Below the pieces are notes generated by a model, which worked only from the letters and a program-made list of their open reading frames with translations, was not told where the DNA came from and did no database searches. Positions 1-13,792 of a DNA stretch of 64,000 bases are shown piece after piece. This stretch comes from Streptococcus infantis (GTDB lineage: Bacteria; Bacillota; Bacilli; Lactobacillales; Streptococcaceae): positions 1,364,001 through 1,428,000 of the forward strand of contig NZ_CP046525.1 of assembly GCF_021497965.1 (NCBI RefSeq), written 5' to 3'. Within the stretch, counting starts at the first letter, position 1, and each line of letters begins with the position of its first letter. The translations under genes and the position numbers were made by a program.

Positions 1-1712
1 GCTTGTGCTTTGGCATATTTTTCATAGCGTTTGTTGAGGTCGCTCGTTTCTGACGCTGCATCATCCAAGAGTTTCTTGTACTCATCAAGTCCAACTTGAG
101 CCATGACTTCTGGATCTTTACCTTTTGTAATACCCAAGTGTTTAAGAGCAGAACCCTTCTTGGCATCTAGGATATTGAGGTAGGTTGCTGGGTCTTGATA
201 GTCCGGCCCCCATCCAGTTCCATTCAAGTCATAGTCTTTTTGAGAAGGCACTTTGGCTTGAGATGTGATACTCATTTTCTCATTGTCAGTCATTTGAAGT
301 ACATCGATAACAACATTTTCACTTCCAAGCGCTGCTTCGACAGACTGTTTGAGAGAGTTGGTTTGTTGCACAGCAATAACATCTGTCTGTTCAACTGGAA
401 TATCCAAATGAATTGGGAAGGTTACACCTTTGGCTTGCAATTCTGTTTTTGCTTTTTCAAAGGCAGCCTTTGCTTTTGTTGGATTGTAAAGAGTATCCTT
501 ACCATCTGTCAAAGCAACATCTTTCCATTGATCTCCGTATGTTACCAATTGTTCTTGCGCCAATTCACCGAAGGTCTTTTCACCAACCTGTACATAGTCA
601 TAAGGCACAAGGCTAGTACGGATAATCTTGTCTGCACCTTCTTCACCATTCATCTGTGCAGAGTAGGCATGACGGTCTAGAGCAAAGTTGATAGCTTGAC
701 GGAAGTTTTTATTGAGAAGGGCTTCTTTAGTTGAAGTTTTTTGTGCTTCATCTGTCTTGGCTGTTTTATTATAAGACTGACGATTTACGTTGAAAGTAAA
801 GTAATAGCTTGTCGCTTCTTGAGGACTATAAACAATCTTATCGCCGTATTCTTTCTTAGTTGAGTCAAAACTTGAACTAGTTGGGAAGAGGCGAGCTGTT
901 GTATAGGAACCTGATGCAAAGCTACGGATCAATGATTCTTGGTCAGAACCGTCGTAGAAAGTCAATTTGACGTGGTCAATCTTAACATTGTCCTTGTCCC
1001 AGTAGTTTGGATTCTTTTCGTACTCAATCACTGATTTTGAAGTGAAGTTCTTCAAAATATATGGACCGTTGTAGAGAATACCTGAAGGAGCTGCTGCTCC
1101 GTAATCCTTCCCTTGAGAATTAAGGAATTCTTCATTAACCGGGAGCATGGTAGCCGTTGTCACCTTAGAATTCCAGAAACTTTCTGGCTTGTTCAAGGTA
1201 TACTCAACTGTATAATCGTCAACTGCTTTGACACCGACTGTTGAGAAGTCATTTGTCTCACCGCTAACATACTCTGCCAAACCTTTGATAGAGTCTTGGA
1301 TAAGTGTTAAACCATCTGATTTCCCATCTGCAGCATGCTTCAAGCCAGTCACAAAGTCTTGGGCCTTGACTTCAGCGTACTCTTCTCCTTCAGAAGTATA
1401 CCATTTGACACCTTTACGTAACTTGTAAGTATAAGTCAAGCCGTCTTGTGAGACTGACCAATCTTCGGCAAGCGACGGAATCAAGTTCCCGTATTTGTCA
1501 TTTTCCAAGAGTCCGTCGACCAAGTTGGCGATGACGTCTGATGTTGAACTTTTACTAGTAATGCTATAGTCCAATGTTGTCGGATCGATGGCATATACGT
1601 ATGAAAATGTTGTCGGAGCATCTGCTTTTTTCTCAGCCTTGTTACAAGCCGCTAAAAGTAGAGCTGCGCTCATCGTTATCCCTGCTATTGCAAGCCACTT
1701 TTTCGATTTCAT
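1..1712 (-). CDS. Oligopeptide ABC transporter substrate-binding lipoprotein, AliA/AliC/AliD family (C-terminus cut by window edge)
   Basis: Extracellular lipoprotein that captures peptides for the Ami oligopeptide permease. The start ATG at 1712 is preceded by AAAGGAGA. The N-terminus is a lipoprotein signal: a basic start, a hydrophobic run and a lipobox LAAC with the Cys at residue 23. The body carries family phrases such as NLVDGLLENDKYGNLIPSL, LAEDWSVSQDGLTYTY, WYTSEGEEYAEVKAQDFVTG and NYWDKDNV, typical of SBP_bac_5 proteins of streptococci. About 570 of the usual roughly 650 residues are in the window. It lies downstream of dexB in the same direction. That is the place of aliA in pneumococcus, or of aliC/aliD in capsule-negative strains, so the exact paralogue is not settled. 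Family assignment is firm; the symbol is left blank for that reason. Confidence 0.93.
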   Translation of the reverse strand, partial: MKSKKWLAIAGITMSAALLLAACNKAEKKADAPTTFSYVYAIDPTTLDYSITSKSSTSDVIANLVDGLLENDKYGNLIPSLAEDWSVSQDGLTYTYKLRKGVKWYTSEGEEYAEVKAQDFVTGLKHAADGKSDGLTLIQDSIKGLAEYVSGETNDFSTVGVKAVDDYTVEYTLNKPESFWNSKVTTATMLPVNEEFLNSQGKDYGAAAPSGILYNGPYILKNFTSKSVIEYEKNPNYWDKDNVKIDHVKLTFYDGSDQESLIRSFASGSYTTARLFPTSSSFDSTKKEYGDKIVYSPQEATSYYFTFNVNRQSYNKTAKTDEAQKTSTKEALLNKNFRQAINFALDRHAYSAQMNGEEGADKIIRTSLVPYDYVQVGEKTFGELAQEQLVTYGDQWKDVALTDGKDTLYNPTKAKAAFEKAKTELQAKGVTFPIHLDIPVEQTDVIAVQQTNSLKQSVEAALGSENVVIDVLQMTDNEKMSITSQAKVPSQKDYDLNGTGWGPDYQDPATYLNILDAKKGSALKHLGITKGKDPEVMAQVGLDEYKKLLDDAASETSDLNKRYEKYAKAQ

Positions 1713-1744
1713 CGGTATTCTCCTTTAAAATACTATTTTTCACC

Positions 1745-1772
1745 ATTATACCCTATTTTTATATAAAAGCAA
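1745..1772 (-). promoter_or_regulatory. Sigma-A type promoter of the ali gene
   Basis: On the minus strand a -35 box TTGCTT (1767-1772) and a perfect -10 box TATAAT (1745-1750) are separated by 16 bp, 33 bp ahead of the ali start codon. With the dexB terminator just upstream this gives the ali gene its own transcript. Confidence 0.75.
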
Positions 1773-1841
1773 GGGTTTTCATGGAATTTTTTAGAAAATT
1801 CAAACTAATATTTTTTAAAGAAATTTCTACACTTATTTTAG

Positions 1842-1871
1842 AAAAAAACTCAAGCATCTTAGATACTTGAG
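1842..1871 (-). terminator. Rho-independent terminator of dexB
   Basis: The minus strand shows arms CTCAAGTATC / GATGCTTGAG around a short loop, followed by a run of seven T. It begins about 10 bp after the dexB stop codon. Confidence 0.85.
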
Positions 1872-1880
1872 TTTCTGGTT

Positions 1881-3561
<1,681 letters not shown>

Positions 3562-3642
3562 TCATCTTTTTTTCTCACTTTTGCGACTCTCTAGTTTCTA
3601 ATCTTCTATTTTTTTTATATAATAGAAAACAGAGGTAAAAAA

Positions 3643-5133
3643 ATGAAAAAACAAGCTTTCAGTTCTGAAAAATATCTAAATTTACAACGCGACCATATTT
3701 TGGAGCGTATCAATCAATTTGATGGCAAGCTCTACTTGGAGTTTGGAGGCAAGATGCTGGAAGACTTCCATGCCGCTCGCGTACTTCCTGGTTATGAACC
3801 AGACAACAAAATTAAACTCTTGCAAGAGTTGAAAGAGCAAGTTGAGGTTGTGATCGCTATTAACGCTAGCAATATCGAACACTCAAAAGCTCGTGGAGAC
3901 TTGGGCATTTCTTATGACCAAGAAGTGCTTCGTTTGATTGATAAATTCAACGAGCTAGGTATCTTTGTAGGTTCAGTTGTTATTACTCAATATGCTGGCC
4001 AACCTGCAGCAGATGCTTTCCGCAATCAGTTAGATAAAAACGGGATTGATTCCTATCTTCATTATCCAATAAAAGGATACCCGACTGAATATGGCCACAT
4101 CATTTCTCCAGAAGCATGGGGAAAAACGACTACATCACAACTAGTCGCCAACTTGATTGTCGTAACTGCTCCTGGACCTGGGTCAGTAATTGGCAACTTG
4201 TTGTCCTAACATGGACCACGACCCACTAAATGGCATTAAAGTCTGGTTTAGCCTAATGTTGAAACCTTCCCATTTTGGAACCTTCCTCTCCATCATCCAG
4301 TCAACTTAGCTTATGAGCGGCAACAGCAGACCCTAGATGACGTTAATATGATTGACCCATTCCATCTCCAAACTTACGGAGAAACAACAGTCAACTACAA
4401 CCGCCGATATCGAGATTTTCCCTTCCCTTAAGCGTATGCTAGAACGATAGCTTGGGTGAATCTCCTTATGCATCTCCAACGACATGGGTGTAAATATGGT
4501 GGGTTTTGCAATTACTGATATGCGCCGCTGCAATTGAAGCATCTAACAAGAAATTATCCGTCCGCTATATCAACAGTTCTCGACTTTAAGGCTTGAAAAG
4601 TTGCTGAGTCTGCCTGCAAGAAAAATCGAACTTCTTATGAACTATCTCGTATCACACCAGCTGACCGTAAGGTATCTGTACCGCTCGTCCAAAGAGCTGA
4701 AGAAACAGACGTACCAGCTTCTGGCTCTTGAATTACCATCTGGTGAAATCGTTTACAGGTATAGAACTCCGAACTCTTCGGCCCAACAGCTGCTGCCTGA
4801 TCAATGCTATCAAGAAGTCGCAAATACGATGCAGAAAACAAAATTAATTGAACAGAAGGGGTAAAACCAATCCAAGGATTGAAAATCAATCACTTGGGTA
4901 GTCGCAATCTACGTCTTCATTCTAACGAATTCCTCAATTGCACTTGCCATCACAGCTATGCAAATCCTGATGCAAGATCGTGCCATGAACGAACTCGGAA
5001 ATCTCAAAGGAAGCGAAGCCATTCTACAATTATCTAACGGATGAAGACAAGAACTTCCTTCGTAAACTAGGAATCAACGTAACATTTGAATCCTTACTAC
5101 CAATACGAATCGTTATATCGTAAGGTAGATTGA
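3643..5133 (+). pseudogene. UPF0371 / DUF1846 family protein, frame-broken after about 4200
   Basis: The first 188 residues (3643-4209) are intact: [58 protein letters not shown]. This is the UPF0371 family, of which the pneumococcal member sits beside dexB. From about 4200 the frame shifts repeatedly, but family phrases remain readable across frames (RKIELPELR-like at 4620, ALELPSGEIV at 4725-4752, LKINHLGSRNLRLHSNEFL at 4880-4940, LYRKVD-stop at 5131-5133). The span of 1491 bp matches a gene of about 495 codons, so the whole gene is present with small indels. RBS GAGGT precedes the start. The function of the family is not well defined. I suspect sequence errors more than a true pseudogene. 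Confidence 0.85.
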
Positions 5134-5157
5134 AGACTAATAGAAAACTTCTTACCA

Positions 5158-5212
5158 TAATCACCCCTCTTCGATAGATTTTCAATCTCTCTTAGGGTGA
5201 CTTTATTTTATT
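5158..5212 (+). terminator. Probable terminator after the UPF0371 gene
   Basis: The arms TCACCCC...AGGGTGA enclose a smaller hairpin (AGATTTTCAATCT) and are followed by a T-rich stretch. It lies about 25 bp beyond the UPF0371 stop codon. The sequence here is error-prone, so the exact stem is uncertain. Confidence 0.5.
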
Positions 5213-6777
5213 AAAACTCTGGCAATCTACAAATATCTTTTTTTTCTAATTATTCCAACATGACTTAGGGAGTTTATTTATACTGAGAGAATTACTCAGT
5301 CAAAAAAGGAGGAGGGGGCAAAGACATTAAAGATTTAGAAATATTTGTTTGAAATCCGACTGGATTTATCTTTGATGATTTAGCCTAAAATCATTGGCTA
5401 CAATGCTCGATTGTAAGAGTGATATCAAGGAATTACGTGAATCTTTCCTGACTTTGATATCAGACACTCAACTGCAGGGATTATGATGGTCAATGTCCAA
5501 CATAAATTGCATCGAGCCGAATCCTACCAATATTTTTACAAACATCTGATTATTTTCAAATCTTTAAAGCCTTTTTCCCTCCAGACAGTCCTTTACCTAT
5601 GAACATCTTTCTGAGAATCTCTAGATATCTCACTTCCGTCCTTACGAAAGAAGTGCAGATATTAACAAGACACTGACGGAGCAAAAAGACCCCAGTATCG
5701 CTTTAATGCTAAGGTAACTCCTATTTCTATCATTGGAGCGAAAGATATTCGTTTTTTCTTCCTCCCAATATTTTCCATGAGGCCTATAGCTTTTTTAAGT
5801 GGCCTTTCACGAAATCACAGAAGTCAGATATTGATACTTTGTTTCTTTCTTTATCCATTTTAGGCAAAATTCCCTGCCAAATTCAAAAATCCTCTACCAA
5901 ATCCGAACGCAGGCTACGTCGATTTGCCCAGAATGAAGAGAGGCTATTTTGTTGCGTTTGCCAAAACAAAGTACTTCTTTTGGTTGAGCCCATCTACGAC
6001 CAGCTTGATGATTTCCAACAGCAACTGCAAGAATTGGCCCAAGGCCTCAATGTTGAAAATTACCGCAGAGAACCTCAATCAGATTTTTAGCCCTTTTGCG
6101 AACCTGCTCCTTCTTCTTTACAGTTTGAAAGATTCCTATGGCCCGTCAGTCCCTTGACAACATGGATCGTTCCTACCATGCGGCACGAGACATTTCTAGA
6201 CCAACTTGACTCGAAGATTTGGTGTTCAATTTTTCAAATACTGATACCTTGATTTGAGCTTTACACATAACTGCCTTTGCTTGAGCGAAGAGAAATCAAC
6301 TCTGAATCAATCAATTTCACAAAATAAAGATTACCCCTTGGAAAAGATAAAAAATTCTTCCCCAAATTTTTATGAGGCAACAGTCTTGAAATGTGCGATA
6401 GCAAGATATTATGGGGCAAAAGGAGAAACTCCGGCCCCTTTCTCACCTAATCTACACCCTATTTACTCATCCGAGGGCCTTACAGATCAATTATTTGAAC
6501 ATAAAAGAAAGTCAAGGTCTTTGTCCTAAGTGAGTATGATTCGCCCATACACAATTCTTGATTCCCTCTACGAATTCCATCTTCAAATAAAATCCGAGTA
6601 TGAAACTTGGGATCAAAGAAACCCTCTAATATCGAAAAGAAATCATGGATATGACTACGATGCTATTACTCAATAATTTTGATATCAAAGGCTCGAAGAC
6701 ATGCTCGTCATCAATATCAGTCGACTATCTATCTGCAGTTGTCAACGAACCAATAAGAGTCTATGCAAGATTTATAA
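5213..6777 (+). other. Frame-broken region without identified gene
   Basis: About 1.5 kb with only short open stretches. Protein-like phrases occur on the plus strand (for example EPIYDQLDDFQQQLQELAQ near 5985-6045 and a hydrophilic stretch at 6254-6529), after a purine-rich AGGAGG at about 5310. I cannot match them to a family. The pattern is the same as in the neighbouring UPF0371 and glmS genes, so one or two real genes with many indels are likely here. No RNA gene or repeat was seen. Confidence 0.35.
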
Positions 6778-6808
6778 TAAAAAAGTACTAGTGTTAACTA
6801 GACTTTTT
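6778..6808 (-). terminator. Terminator of glmS
   Basis: The minus strand forms AAGTCTAGT / ACTAGTACTT arms followed by six T. It starts immediately after the glmS stop codon. The plus strand also ends in a T-run, so it may work in both directions. Confidence 0.7.
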
Positions 6809-6809
6809 T

Positions 6810-8608
6810 TATTCTACTGTTATGATTAGCAAGGTTACGTGTTTGTCCACATCGAGTCCACGGGTAGGGTTGCAAATGTAAGCGACTAGTGCGTTGGTAC
6901 GACATGCGATTGGTGAGAGGTAAGTGTACGGTCGTAAGAACGATATCGCTGTATCTTTGGCAACATTTTCTTCTGCGATGGTAAGGACTTCAGCACCCAC
7001 GCGTCTGCAATTCTTGGATATTTCACGAGTGGGTTAGCAAGAACTGGATCTGACAAGAGGGCCAAAAACAGGTGTCCCTCTTCAATCAAGGCAATCGTTC
7101 GTGCCTTGAGGTTACATCCAGCCGCAAAACCTTCAACATTGGAGTAAGAAATCTCTGAGTTTGAGACTAGCTTCCATAGCCAAATATTAGTTCTTGACCA
7201 CGTCCGATGTAAAAGGCTTTGCGTGTTGTTCAAGGATGGTCACGAACTTTAGCATCAATCAATTCTTTTTCTGAAAGAGTTGATTTCGATAGAAGGAGCC
7301 ACGATAGATAACGCATGAAAACAAGTCAAAGGCTTTGGCTTTTTCATTGCCAGTTGCTCACCAACCGCTTTTGCAAGTGAAGGACAAGGCTGCGATTTGT
7401 GCTGTATAAGCCTTAGTGATGCTACGGCAATTTCCAGGACACCTGCATGAAGCAACATAGTATGGTTGGCTTCACGTGACAGCGTTGATCCTGGCACGTG
7501 TCACTGATCAAGCTTGGATACCCATTCCCATTTAGCCTTGGACCAAAACGACGGCTATCAGCTGTTCACCAGACTGACTGATAAAGATGAAAAGAGGTTT
7601 CTTGTGAAAGTGGCATATCATATCCACACTCAAGAGAGATTCCAAGTTCAACGGGTGATCCGTCAAGCTCCAACATCTTCTTGAGAAGCGAAATCCTGCA
7701 TGATAAGATTGTTCCAGCTGAAAGGATGTAGATGCGATCAGCGTTCTTGCAACAGCCTTGATGATGGTGGCGTTCTACACTATACCAGCTCCATCTGTGT
7801 AGCTGGATGAGCTTACGCTATCACTGTTGGTTGCTCTCAATTTCTTTGAGCATGTGTAAGGAGTAGGTTCCCGTTCCGATATCAAAAAAGTCCTCTCAGC
7901 ATGTTAGCAGCACGCGCACGGCTGTTGCCATCGTAGTCTTGCATCGTTCAACGCTATCAGCTTTCACGATAACCCAACTCTTTGGTGCATGGGTCTCCAT
8001 ACGTATTGGGTTATATCGGTGTCACGAGCATGGCCATAGCGTCTGATCAACCATGTTATAGGCTTCCCGAGACCAACAGATAGGTGATTTGTTTTTGCCT
8101 ACATAGGCTGACATCTGGATTTTCAGAGTCGATCAAGCAAAGGCATAAACCACGGGATGTGAGGTCTTTTTGAAAGCCAATAATGACAAGCCGTCTTCTT
8201 CCGCAAAAAAAAATTTCCAATCAATTAAGGGAACGGCGATTTCGTATCTGTTTGTCCCTTGAGTGGTGACCCGCAGGTATTCTTCCTTGATTTCAAGTTT
8301 TCAATCACCCCGTTGTGCACCAAGACAAAACGTCCTGTCTCAGAGCGGTGATGGTGGCATTGTCCCCTCTGTTTGGCAGTTCCACCGTGAAGTGGGCCCC
8401 AACGAGTATGTCCGACTACCAATTGTGTCAAGCTCAACACCAGCCGTTTTAGCAGACATTCTGGCAATACACACCCTTCACCAAATGTTGTCAGCAGCAC
8501 CTAGGACAAAAATCCTATCAAACGGCAGTGTTAGGATGAGCTTTTTCAGCCCTTGAATCAAATATCAGGTGACATTTGTGTTTCCAACCACACCAACATT
8601 CCACACAT
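6810..8608 (-). pseudogene. glmS: Glutamine-fructose-6-phosphate aminotransferase (isomerizing), full length but with many frameshifts
   Basis: GlmS makes glucosamine-6-phosphate from fructose-6-phosphate and glutamine, the first step towards UDP-GlcNAc and peptidoglycan. The start (8606-8608) begins ATGTGTGGAA, giving the Cys2 amidotransferase nucleophile, and is followed by VGVVGNTN. Further phrases in order across shifting frames: VGHTRW, HRSETGRFVLVHNGVIEN, KGQTDTE, PGSTLSREANHTMLLHAG, EIAVAS, LAKAVGE, ALIEEG, LALLSDPVLAN, LTIAEENVAKDT, HRGLDVDK, ending at 6810. The span of 1799 bp is close to the roughly 603 codons expected. All domains (N-terminal glutaminase, two SIS isomerase domains) are there, so this is a complete gene spoiled by small indels. 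GlmS is essential in most bacteria, so errors in the sequence are the likeliest cause. Confidence 0.9.
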
Positions 8609-8649
8609 ATATTAAAAACCAAATATAACGACCAGTGTGTGTGTGGGGT

Positions 8650-11600
8650 GCTTTCTCCTGAAAATTAGAGTCCTAGTTCTCGAGCCGTTGTGGCGATCAG
8701 CAAAGAACAGTAGATACTTGTTTCTGGCACTTAGTCAAGAACTAAAAATTGTATAGTTCAATTGGCTTTTACGAGACAAACAGTGTAACCATTTCAAGGA
8801 AACGCTCGTGAACGGCTAGGAATGATTCAAGGGGGGGGTGCCGTGCGATTGTGTGTAGTGCAACACATAATTTTCCCCGTAAGGGGGCCCCAAAGAATCT
8901 TTACTGATGTTTACGCACAAGTCCAAGAGAGCAGAGTCGGGTCGGGGACAATTCCCCTCCGTTTCCTCTTCACCTAAATAAAACCATTTCCCTACCGCCG
9001 TCCTTGGCGTTTCCTTGACTCAAGACAAAGTAGTCCTTTGGTTGTGATAGCCATGCGTTCGTTAGAATGTCGTCAATCAGAAAAGTCAGGGGTACATTCA
9101 TAATAGAGTATTTTTGCAAAATCTTCCTAAAACTATGTAGATCATCGGCAGAAAATAGTCCATCTGCCCCCCAATTTATTTTCATAAAGCTTTTTCTTAT
9201 ATCATAAACTTCCTCCTGACACAGTTGAATTTCTAGGAGGCTCATCAACCCTTAGCAGTCTGAGTCTAATAGCCATCATCCGCTTCCTAACCAGAGACTC
9301 CTTCAGGAGATAATTCTCTTAATTCAACCAATATCCTGCTTTTGCACTCTCTTTCTCTTAAATATGAAAGAACCACTTTTAGTCTATTTATAAGAGTGTG
9401 AGGGGCAAAGAGCGACTTCTCAAGCAGGAGTCAAAATCTAGTCGAAAAATCGACACAGCATTTTTAGTCTCACTGAGCGAGCTCGTATGCTCTTCTGACA
9501 AAAAGAAGCCACATCCCTTCGGCGCCATCCCTGGATCTCATGATATGTCCCTTGTCGGATTGGAAGGGCAAATAAGAACGATCAATCATTTTAGCCCATT
9601 CTAACCCTCCAGCAGGACTGCCCCTCCGATTAGCCCTTACTTCTGGAAATCACCTGTCTCGATGCATCCTCTAAGGCCGGGGTCGTCGGGACCAGTCGAC
9701 ATTTAAGAGAGAAAGAAGTAAATCAGAATTGCCTCTCGAATTGGGAAATCAATAGCCCCAGTCTGGAGCCCTTCTTCTTTTTCTACTTTATCAACCATCA
9801 TCAAAAAGGCGAAATCAAACCAAAGGATTCGTCCACAAACTCGGACATAACTGACAGCAACAAATACTGACGGCCCCCCAGCAAGCTGTATTGCCTTATA
9901 GGAACTTGCCAGGACATGCCCGACCAAAAAATGGTGTTATTGGTTGGCTCACCTTCATTGCGGTGGGATATGAGGATGTTGTTTTCATTTTTTCGTTACG
10001 AGGAGCGTTTTGTGTTACCTGCTGTAGAAAAACCAGATGGATAGATACCACCGTCGTCTTCTTTCTAGCCCCCTTCGAAGAAAAAACCGATAGCCCAACT
10101 GTTCAGCCATCTCTCGAAGGATAATTTCAATATCTCGGAACTGCCGTTTTGAAATAGTCTCCTCTGGCTGATAAAATTTTGCGAATTTGCCCTCCAAACC
10201 ATGAGATTTAGCTTTATACACGGTTAGATGAAATTACCTCGTCAAATCCCATTGCCAGCATGAAACCATAGGCGCAGTCCAGCGTGGCCAAAGTTCTTTC
10301 TTCAGAAAAATCCGGATTGCTATTGGCTAATTCTGGAATCGAATAAATCTCTAAGGCATTCAAGCGGCTTCTCCATCCGATGTCCCAATCCCCAAAAGTC
10401 GGTCATCTTTGGAATGGACCATGACATATCTGTCACATCTTGATAGGACCAGTTGGCCCTTTAGTCGGTGTGTGCTTGGCTTCATTATCCAAGGCAAACT
10501 TAGCAAGCAGAGGATTGGCATTCGAATGCCGGACCGTCGAGTAAATCCCCGGCTGCCGCCAGATCATTCCCTCTGGATACGGCCGAAGCATATCAGCTTA
10601 TCCTTGCGAGAAATTGCATGTCCTGGGACAAAATAATTGAGCGAATGGTAAATCGATATAAAACCTCATCAATAGAGTAAGGATGATATCCATCTGGGAC
10701 TCCATCGTTCTGAAGATTCGTTGGATTTCCCGATTAACTGCGATATACTTATCCATCCGAGGAGGAACAATCCACGGTCGCTCGAGGCCCAGTCTTCGAT
10801 GAAGTTTTACATAGGTCTGGGTCTGTACCGTAAACCTTCGTTTCTTGCATTATAGTATGAAAAATTTACGCGTCTTGATATCAAAGGGCAGGTCATAAGC
10901 ACGGCCTACATTTGCTTTTCAAAAAACTTTTTAAACATAGGCGAGGAGGCAAGAATAAGCCCAACAGGCAATTATCCGATCGGACTCAGGACACAAAAGG
11001 GAGGTTTTGAAGGGGAATGGGTTCCTCTTTCCACCAACACTCAACCACTGGATTAAAAAGGGACTCTCATATTCTCAACAAAGGCAATAAATCAACTTTT
11101 GGCTCTTGGGAAAAATTCAAAGTAATAAGCCACATCGGCATCCCCTCCATCGGTACAAAAATTACCACGATAATGCCCACAATTCGCGGATTATTCTTCG
11201 TAAGAAATGTGAATATCCTTGTATTTAGGATCGATAGAGACCCAGACGCCAGAACATTCTTCTTCACCGTTTGATATAGGTCTGAGGTGGGGATTGCAAC
11301 GCATCCTGCAGAGGACGCGCTCCGTCATATGCAAATCGTCGTCTCGAATCTAGAGGCACGAACCATTGGGTTGATATTTAGGTTCCATCGGAATCCCCAG
11401 ATACCCATGAAGCAAATCGTGATGCCAATTACTTCATTGAAGTAAACCGTATCAAAGTTTCGATCATCATAAACCCGAAGCGTGCCGGGGGATACCAGCC
11501 GACACTTGCACGTTCATAGACGTAGATACTCGTAGATTGTGTTTTATTTTTCCCCCCCCCCCCTGAAAAATCATCGAGTGCACGCGTCTTGGCATTGGTT

Positions 11601-11980
11601 GCTTCTTGAGCCAAATTACGGGGCATAGGAGCTGACCACCTTTTTCTTTCCCGTGGTGGTTCGAGAGGCTATTATAGAGACGGAACAAATTGTCGAATTT
11701 GGGTGAAATAGCTTTTGGTACTTTACAGATTTTCTGCTAGGCTGCGTAACCTTTCCTTCAGAAGGCTCTTTGACACCACGCTCACCAAGCCGAATAAGCC
11801 TGAAAAACTATGCCAACGCTGCTCTGCAATTTCTTTCTGTTGTTAGCTTTAGCTCTTTTCGGTCCGTAGCTTTGATTTTTCTGGTTTGGTACCTGTTTTT
11901 TACCTCCTAGCGAGTGATGTTTGGTCATCGTAGTTGTACTTGTGGTTGCAATTGGCACCATTTTGGTTTAGTTTTATTAT
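8650..11980 (-). other. Frame-broken coding region, product not identified
   Basis: About 3.3 kb of error-rich sequence. Minus-strand phrases with protein character include a 92-residue stretch at 8970-9248 (SFMKINWGADGLFSADDL), FAKFYQPEETISKRQFRDIE at about 10130-10200, and FRLYNSLSNHHGKEK near 11640-11690. They appear to run in one direction and may belong to one large or two medium genes upstream of glmS. I do not recognise the family. A run of 12 C at about 11555-11566 is typical of an unresolved homopolymer. No repeats or RNA genes seen. Confidence 0.35.
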
Positions 11981-12887
11981 ATAAAAAGTAAAGAGCTGTC
12001 GGGTGTCTACTCAAATGTTGGGGGTTGGCAAACGGCTGTAATGATGATGCTATAGAATTCTTATGCTCAATACTCCGTATGAATCCACTCGTTATTCATT
12101 TGAAAGTACATTTTCTATATTTTACCAACCAGGTAAAACCATTTTTGTAAAAGCACACTCTTGTGAAGCCAGAGTTGTAGCGTTGCGTCCCGCAATGACA
12201 TGGGTTAAGTAAACCATAAGTATAAGGCCTTATCATAAAGTAGTAAAGCCTTTCTAAAACGAGTTTACCGCTTCGCTGGCCATATCCTAAATTAGTAACA
12301 TTTTCTCCACTCTATATCCAAGTTTCTGCTGTTTTTCTATCCTTCCCTAAAAACTTAAATTGATTCTTCCAACCATAACACCTTGTGTATCTCTAATAAG
12401 ATGCAGGAGACATCATGATCTCTTGTTCCCTTAACAATTCCTTGTAATTTCTTTAAAACTTTCCTGAATCCAAAAAAAAAAAAAAAAAAATAAGTTGGAG
12501 CTGGTCTAGGAGGAACCAACCTTCGCCCAAAATTACTCTCGTATTTTCTTTTTCAAAAGAATAAACACTATGCTATTTTTCTTCAGACATCAACTCTAAA
12601 CTTATCATTGTAACACCACCTCCTACCCATTCTAATAAAATTCAAATGTAGTCATGTTCACACAAAAGTGATATTTACAGGGAATTTTACAGAGCTATCG
12701 TAATTTAATTCATATCGCATCTACATTATAAACACAAAACATACTATGAAGAAAAATAATAATCCATTCAAGGTCCTTCATTTAAATTCCAACATCTGCT
12801 AAACAAGGCTGGAAACACCTATGGAAGCTATTTTTAAACCCCTACTTGCTTATTAAAAAATGAGAATGACTTACAAAATAAAGAAGA
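11981..12887. other. Non-coding or unreadable stretch
   Basis: No open frame of useful length and no recognisable phrase in either strand. A run of about 18 A occurs near 12472-12490. Base composition is AT-rich, like an intergenic region or a badly resolved gene. Confidence 0.4.
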
Positions 12888-12922
12888 AAAAACCATCTCA
12901 TCAATTGGAGATGGTTGATTAT
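12888..12922 (-). terminator. Rho-independent terminator
   Basis: The minus strand reads ACCATCTC-CAATTGAT-GAGATGGT followed by TTTTTTC. It should end the transcript of the broken gene at 12925-13510. Confidence 0.8.
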
Positions 12923-12924
12923 TA

Positions 12925-13510
12925 GTCTACTTTAATAAAAATTGTCGAGCTAGTTTGAGCAGCTTGGACCAGCAGTTAAGCTGTTTTTGACTAAGGCAGA
13001 ATCTAACCCATCTATAATAAGTCCAGCAGGGTACACACTCATTCCATACCTGGTAAAACCAGATCTAACACTGAATTCACATAGTTCAATGGCTACCATG
13101 CTCCCTTTCTCAATGTGTCCCACTGTTTTACTAGTCCATTTTTATCGAATGTAAATCTTGTCAAAGCCCATTTCTCATGGACAAACTAGAGTAGAGAAAT
13201 TCATTTAGAATGGCTCTTGCTCACTATTTTTGTGATTCAGCATTCGTTTTCTCTTTCTTGTGTCCGAAGGTCTCTTCCTCCTCTGGTGGTTCGTAGTAAT
13301 ACTATCTTGGGGAAGCGTTGAAACTAGAAGTACTTGTGAAACGTCGTTGTCGTACTAGTAGTAGAACGCTGTTCCGTTGTAGGAGTAGTCACTACTTCCT
13401 GCACTTGCTTCTTATGATAAAAAAGAAGAGAGAGAACTTATCAGCCACTATAGGGATTAAGGCAACAATAACAAAATCAAAAGCCAATTTATGCCTTTTC
13501 TATTTTCATT
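12925..13510 (-). pseudogene. Possible secreted or lipoprotein gene with a Ser/Thr-rich linker, frame-broken
   Basis: On the minus strand, between an AGGAG at about 13515 and the terminator at 12888, one can read a hydrophobic start, then a stretch rich in Ser, Thr and Asn (about 13420-13320) and a C-terminal part with phrases such as YPAGLIIDGLDSALVKN and LTAGPSC. The layout (signal, low-complexity linker, globular end) is that of a streptococcal surface or lipoprotein of unknown function. The frame changes several times, as in all genes of this stretch. Identification stays open. Confidence 0.35.
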
Positions 13511-13732
13511 CATAACTCCTTTAAATTATCTTGACTTAATATATAATACTACACTCATACAAGGAACAAAATATTGATTTAAAATATATTGTTGGGTGAA
13601 TTTTGTATTTTTAAAACAAAAGACATCCAAGAGAAAATTCTGAATGTCTGTAAATGTTTATAGTATCGTATTGATTAAACGTTTTGAGGCAACTGACTTT
13701 GTCATGTGCACCCAATCTTAGTAAGAAAGTAC

Positions 13733-13768
13733 AAAAAAAAGAACACCTCCCGAAAGGTGCTCTTTGTA
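13733..13768 (-). terminator. Terminator following rpsI 3'-end copy 1
   Basis: The minus strand reads AGAGCACC-TTTCGG-GAGGTGTTCT followed by eight T. It lies about 25 bp after the end of the rpsI-like copy at 13793-13833. Confidence 0.8.
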
Positions 13769-13792
13769 AGTATAGTAATATTCTCTCGAAGT

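Noticed and set aside
6810-8608. glmS as a true pseudogene
   Set aside because: Full length with only small indels, in an essential gene, within a stretch where all genes show the same fault; sequence error is the simpler reading.
11555-11566. C12 tract as a phase-variation switch
   Set aside because: It lies in the indel-dense part with other odd homopolymers and no intact frame, so it is more likely a consensus error.
13612-13690. A sixth rpsI 3'-end copy
   Set aside because: Only the last few codons and a similar hairpin can be read; too little similarity in error-rich sequence.
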